Of a stretch of DNA of 15,876 bases, positions 14,041-15,876 are shown in pieces. The notes beneath the pieces were generated by a model, which worked only from the letters and a program-made list of their open reading frames with translations, did no database searches and had not been told where the DNA came from. Origin of the DNA: Pelomonas sp046294815 (GTDB taxonomy: Bacteria; Pseudomonadota; Gammaproteobacteria; Burkholderiales; Burkholderiaceae_C); contig JBKBOJ010000070.1 in the NCBI GenBank assembly GCA_046294815.1, positions 1 to 15,876 of the forward strand. The letters are read 5' to 3'. Position 1 is the first letter of the stretch. Each line of letters starts with the position of its first letter. Both the position numbers and the translations under genes were made by a program.

Positions 14041-14831
14041 GCGAACAGCGATGCCAGCGCCACGCCCGGGTCGGGCGCGCGCATGAAGGCCTCGCCCACC
14101 AGGAAGGCGTGCACCTGGGCATCGCGCATGCGCTTCACGTCCGCGGCGCCGAGGATGCCGCTCTCGGTGACCAACAGCCGGTCGGCCGGCACGCGCGGCA
14201 GCAGGGAGAGCGTGGTGTCCAGCGTCACGTCGAAAGTGCGCAGGTTGCGGTTGTTGATCCCCACCAGCGGGGTCTTCAGCCGCAGCGCACGGTCCAGCTC
14301 GTCGCCGTCGTGCACCTCCACCAGCACGTCCAGCCCGAGGGCGTGGGCGGCGGCCTCCAGGTCGGCCATTTGTGCGTCCGACAGGCAGGCGGCGATCAGC
14401 AGGATGCAGTCTGATCCGATGGCACCGGCCTCCATGACCTGGTACTCGTCCACCATGAAGTCCTTGCGCAGCACCGGCAGCTCGCAGGCGGCGCGGGCCT
14501 GCTGCAGATAGGCCACCGCGCCTTGGAAGAAGCGCTCGTCGGTCAGCACGCTCAGACAGGCGGCGCCATGGCGCGCGTAGCTCGCGGCGATCTGCGCGGG
14601 CTGGAAATCCGCACGCAGCACGCCCTTGCTGGGGCTGGCCTTCTTGACCTCGGCGATGACACCGGCCTGGCCGGCGGCGATCTTGGCGCGCAGCGCACGC
14701 TCGAAGCCGCGCTGCTGGCCGCGTCGGCCTTCGGCCTCGTCACGCAGCGAGGCCAGCGAGCGCCGGGCCTTGGCCGCGGCGATCTCTTCCCACTTGACCT
14801 CGACGATGCGCTGGAGGATGTCCGCACTCAT
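14037..14831 (-). CDS. trpC: Indole-3-glycerol phosphate synthase
   Basis: 264 residues, a monofunctional TrpC (no PRAI domain fused, unlike E. coli). It closes the ring of carboxyphenylamino-deoxyribulose phosphate to indole-glycerol phosphate. (beta/alpha)8-barrel signatures: EVKKASPSKGVLR (61-73) with Glu61 and Lys63, VLRKDFMVDEYQV (120-132) with Lys123, VEVH (171-174) with Glu172, GINNRNLRTF (191-200) and VTESGI (221-226), the last forming the phosphate site. The ATG at 14831 overlaps the trpD stop by 4 bp, and its own stop overlaps the ung start likewise. The reading frame is open far upstream inside trpD, but that is shadow sequence. Confidence 0.97.
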   Translation of the reverse strand: MSADILQRIVEVKWEEIAAAKARRSLASLRDEAEGRRGQQRGFERALRAKIAAGQAGVIAEVKKASPSKGVLRADFQPAQIAASYARHGAACLSVLTDERFFQGAVAYLQQARAACELPVLRKDFMVDEYQVMEAGAIGSDCILLIAACLSDAQMADLEAAAHALGLDVLVEVHDGDELDRALRLKTPLVGINNRNLRTFDVTLDTTLSLLPRVPADRLLVTESGILGAADVKRMRDAQVHAFLVGEAFMRAPDPGVALASLFA

Positions 14832-15865
14832 GCTGCGCCTCCCAGGCCTTGCGTGGTCTTGACGAAGGCATCCAGCTTGGCGCGGGCCGCGCCGCTGTCC
14901 AGCGCCGCGCGGGCCCGCTCGATGCCGCTGGCCAGCGAGGCCTCCACGTTGGCCGCGTACAGCGTCGCGCCGGCGTTCAGCAGCACGATGTCGCGCGCCG
15001 GGCCAGGCTGGCCGTCCAGCACGGCCAGCAGCATCTGGCGCGACTGCTCGGGGCCTTCCACCTTCAGGCTGCGGTTGCTGGCCATCTGGAAGCCGAAGTC
15101 CTCCGGATGGATCTCGTACTCGCGCACGGCGCCGTCCTTGAGCTCGCCCACCAGCGTGGTCGCGCCGAGGGAAATCTCGTCCATGCCGTCCTTGCCGTAG
15201 ACCACCAGCGCATGCTCGGCGCCCAGGCGCTGCAGCACGCGCACCTGGATGCCCACCAGGTCGGGGTGGAACACGCCCATCAGGATGTTGGGCGCGCCGG
15301 CCGGGTTGGTCAGCGGGCCCAGGATGTTGAAGATGGTGCGCACGCCCAGCTCGCGGCGCACCGGCGCGATGTTCTTCATGGCCGGATGGTGGTTGGGCGC
15401 GAACATGAAGCCGATGTCGCACTCGGCCACCGACGCGGCGACCTGGCGCGGCGTCAGCTGGATGTTGGCGCCCAGCGCCTCCAGCACGTCGGCGCTGCCG
15501 GTCTTGCTGCTCACGCTGCGGTTGCCGTGCTTGGCCACCTGGGCGCCCGCTGCGGCGGCCACGAACATCGCGCAGGTCGAAATGTTGAAGCTGTGCGCGC
15601 CGTCGCCGCCGGTGCCGACCACGTCCACCAGATGCGGCAGCGGCCCCAGCGGCACCTTGTTGGAGAGCTCGCGCATGACCTGCGCGGCGGCGGTGATCTC
15701 GCCGATGGTCTCCTTCTTCACGCGCAGGCCGGTCAGCAGCGCGGCGGCGATGACGGGCGACATCTCGCCGGCCATGATGCGGCGCATCAGCGTCAGCATC
15801 TCGTCGTGGAAGATCTCGCGGTGCTCGATGACGCGGGTCAGGGCTTCGGTGTCGGTGATCGGCAT
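14828..15865 (-). CDS. trpD: Anthranilate phosphoribosyltransferase
   Basis: 345 residues, the usual length of a stand-alone TrpD, which joins anthranilate and PRPP. Key sites: VGTGGDGAHSFNIST (83-97) for PRPP/Mg, KHGNRSVSSKTGSAD (112-126), the anthranilate channel region FAPNHHPAMKNIAPVRREL (about 155-173) and NILGPLTNPA. The DGMDEISLG segment carries the second metal-binding acids. The start at 15865 lies 11 bp from the window edge; a TGA in the minus strand (15871-15869) just before it could be the stop of an upstream trpG, as Burkholderiales commonly have trpE-trpG-trpD-trpC, but that gene is outside. The stop overlaps trpC by 4 bp. Confidence 0.97.
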   Translation of the reverse strand: MPITDTEALTRVIEHREIFHDEMLTLMRRIMAGEMSPVIAAALLTGLRVKKETIGEITAAAQVMRELSNKVPLGPLPHLVDVVGTGGDGAHSFNISTCAMFVAAAAGAQVAKHGNRSVSSKTGSADVLEALGANIQLTPRQVAASVAECDIGFMFAPNHHPAMKNIAPVRRELGVRTIFNILGPLTNPAGAPNILMGVFHPDLVGIQVRVLQRLGAEHALVVYGKDGMDEISLGATTLVGELKDGAVREYEIHPEDFGFQMASNRSLKVEGPEQSRQMLLAVLDGQPGPARDIVLLNAGATLYAANVEASLASGIERARAALDSGAARAKLDAFVKTTQGLGGAA

Positions 15866-15876
15866 GGCTCAGCTCT

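Noticed and set aside
1..15876. CRISPR arrays, tRNAs, rRNAs, insertion sequences and attachment sites
   Set aside because: No regularly spaced repeats, no tRNA-like cloverleaf or CCA end, no transposase motifs and no terminal inverted repeats were seen on reading both strands.

Overview
The window looks like chromosome from a high-GC betaproteobacterium of the order Burkholderiales, probably near the Rubrivivax/Roseateles/Leptothrix group. The evidence is very high third-position GC, a trpD-trpC-ung run joined by ATGA overlaps, an ArgP regulator divergent from an ArgO exporter, a PrsT-type TPR protein of the PEP-CTERM/exosortase world, and an HprK-related kinase / PqqD-like / nucleotidyltransferase cassette. 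The taxonomic placement is inference. No tRNA, rRNA, CRISPR, insertion sequence or phage gene was seen.

Layout from left to right. (1) 1-1902: the 3' two-thirds of a PrsT-like TPR protein, presumably the end of an exopolysaccharide/exosortase locus lying off the left edge. (2) 1904-4813: a basic amino-acid module with dadA and argO on the minus strand and argP divergent on the plus strand. (3) 4821-5506: two small unrecognised genes, one a 56-residue membrane peptide, separated by about 300 nt of non-coding DNA. (4) 5503-8527: a four-gene minus-strand operon. Its order of transcription is a Tat-exported Ser/Thr/Asn-rich protein with four cysteines, a PqqD-like protein, an HprK-related kinase and an NTP_transf_5-type nucleotidyltransferase. 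The last three are linked by ATGA overlaps. This is the part of the window most likely to hold an uncharacterised system. (5) 8759-9400: a divergent PAS protein with a worn-out GGDEF-like tail. (6) 9390-11051: a PafA-like alkaline phosphatase with a Tat/lipoprotein signal. (7) 11173-11934: a crotonase-family protein lacking both standard catalytic glutamates. (8) 12027-13282: two paralogous small four-cysteine proteins on either side of tdk, with a strong intrinsic terminator after the first. (9) 13354-15865: trpD, trpC and ung as a tightly overlapping minus-strand operon that enters from the right edge.

How the parts fit. ArgP probably controls the argO-dadA pair. The kinase operon has the look of a modification system: PqqD-like proteins often bind peptide substrates, HprK-type enzymes phosphorylate protein side chains, and the first gene encodes a protein exported by Tat, the route that carries substrates already folded in the cytosol. 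That the first gene encodes the substrate is a hypothesis. The trp genes make indole-glycerol phosphate for tryptophan synthesis, with the repair enzyme Ung transcribed behind them. Gene packing is tight: neighbouring convergent genes end within a few bases of each other or overlap at 1900-1906, 4811-4823, 5503-5506 and 9390-9400.
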